From the NCBI GenBank assembly GCA_905214905.1, contig CAJMNK010000057.1:1-13704 (forward strand): DNA of 13,704 nt. Direction: 5' to 3'. Positions 13,650 through 13,704 of this stretch are shown here, one piece after another (position 1 is the first letter of the stretch; every line of letters starts with the position of its first letter). A program made the position numbers and the translations under genes. The stretch is from an uncultured bacterium. Lineage in GTDB: Bacteria; Actinomycetota; Coriobacteriia; Coriobacteriales; Coriobacteriaceae. The notes beneath the pieces were generated by a model that saw nothing but the letters and a program-made list of their open reading frames with translations, ran no database searches and was not told the DNA's origin.

Positions 13650-13704
13650 ATGAAAAAAGGCCCCAACTTGCGTTGGAGCCTCATTCAATGCTCGGGTGGA
13701 GACG
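13650..13704 (-). repeat. 55-base direct repeat, copy 2, at the window edge
   Basis: This copy is identical to 12670-12724 and contains the same terminator (13652-13680) and the last 8 bases of a tRNA acceptor strand (13697-13704, A discriminator). The window stops here. It could be a second tRNA-Ala(GGC) or another tRNA with the same acceptor end, read toward the CAT-anticodon tRNA, or a graph artefact that re-enters the first copy. Confidence 0.9.

Overview
The window is a single co-directional block of bacterial housekeeping genes on the minus strand (about 12.6 kb), followed by a tRNA-bearing intergenic region. High G+C, the pairing of an actinobacterial-type scpA-scpB-rluB-cmk-der order with a Clostridia-like DUF512-der-plsY-gpsA order, and the protein sequences all suggest a Coriobacteriia-type actinobacterium, most likely Collinsella or a close relative. 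This taxon is inferred from protein resemblance and gene order, without a database search.

The left end does not belong to that organism. Positions 1 to about 600 encode, on the minus strand, the first 37 codons of an enterobacterial cysE, the enterobacterial gpsA-cysE spacer, and the C-terminal ~140 residues of an enterobacterial GpsA. Inside the gpsA reading frame, near positions 600-625, the sequence switches to an actinobacterial GpsA N-terminal half. The hybrid frame is open. The switch falls in the most conserved part of the gene, so a chimeric metagenome assembly is the leading explanation and true recombination the less likely one.

From about 600 to 12641, in transcription order (right to left), the block is: an ABC-F ATPase; a 98-residue unrecognised membrane protein; an M50 site-2-protease family protein; scpA and scpB (condensin partners of SMC); an RluB/RsuA-type pseudouridine synthase; cmk; a plsC-like acyltransferase; ispH; a PDZ/radical-SAM-like/DUF512 protein; der; plsY; gpsA. 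Most junctions are overlaps or gaps below 12 bases, and several ribosome binding sites or start codons lie inside the preceding gene, as expected for a translationally coupled operon. The set links chromosome segregation (ScpAB), ribosome maturation and translation (RluB-like, Der, ABC-F), nucleotide supply (Cmk), isoprenoid synthesis (IspH) and phospholipid synthesis (GpsA makes glycerol-3-phosphate, PlsY and PlsC acylate it).

From 12642 to the end are a tRNA-Ala(GGC) on the minus strand with a clear promoter and intrinsic terminator, about 600 bases without a convincing gene that include a 149-base element bounded by perfect 21-base inverted repeats, a tRNA with anticodon CAT on the plus strand (probably tRNA-Ile2) with its terminator, and a final 55 bases that exactly repeat 12670-12724. 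That repeat holds the tRNA-Ala terminator and the tail of the tRNA. The window stops exactly where the repeat does, as a contig broken at a 55-base repeat node would. I found no defence system, mobile gene cassette or CRISPR array.
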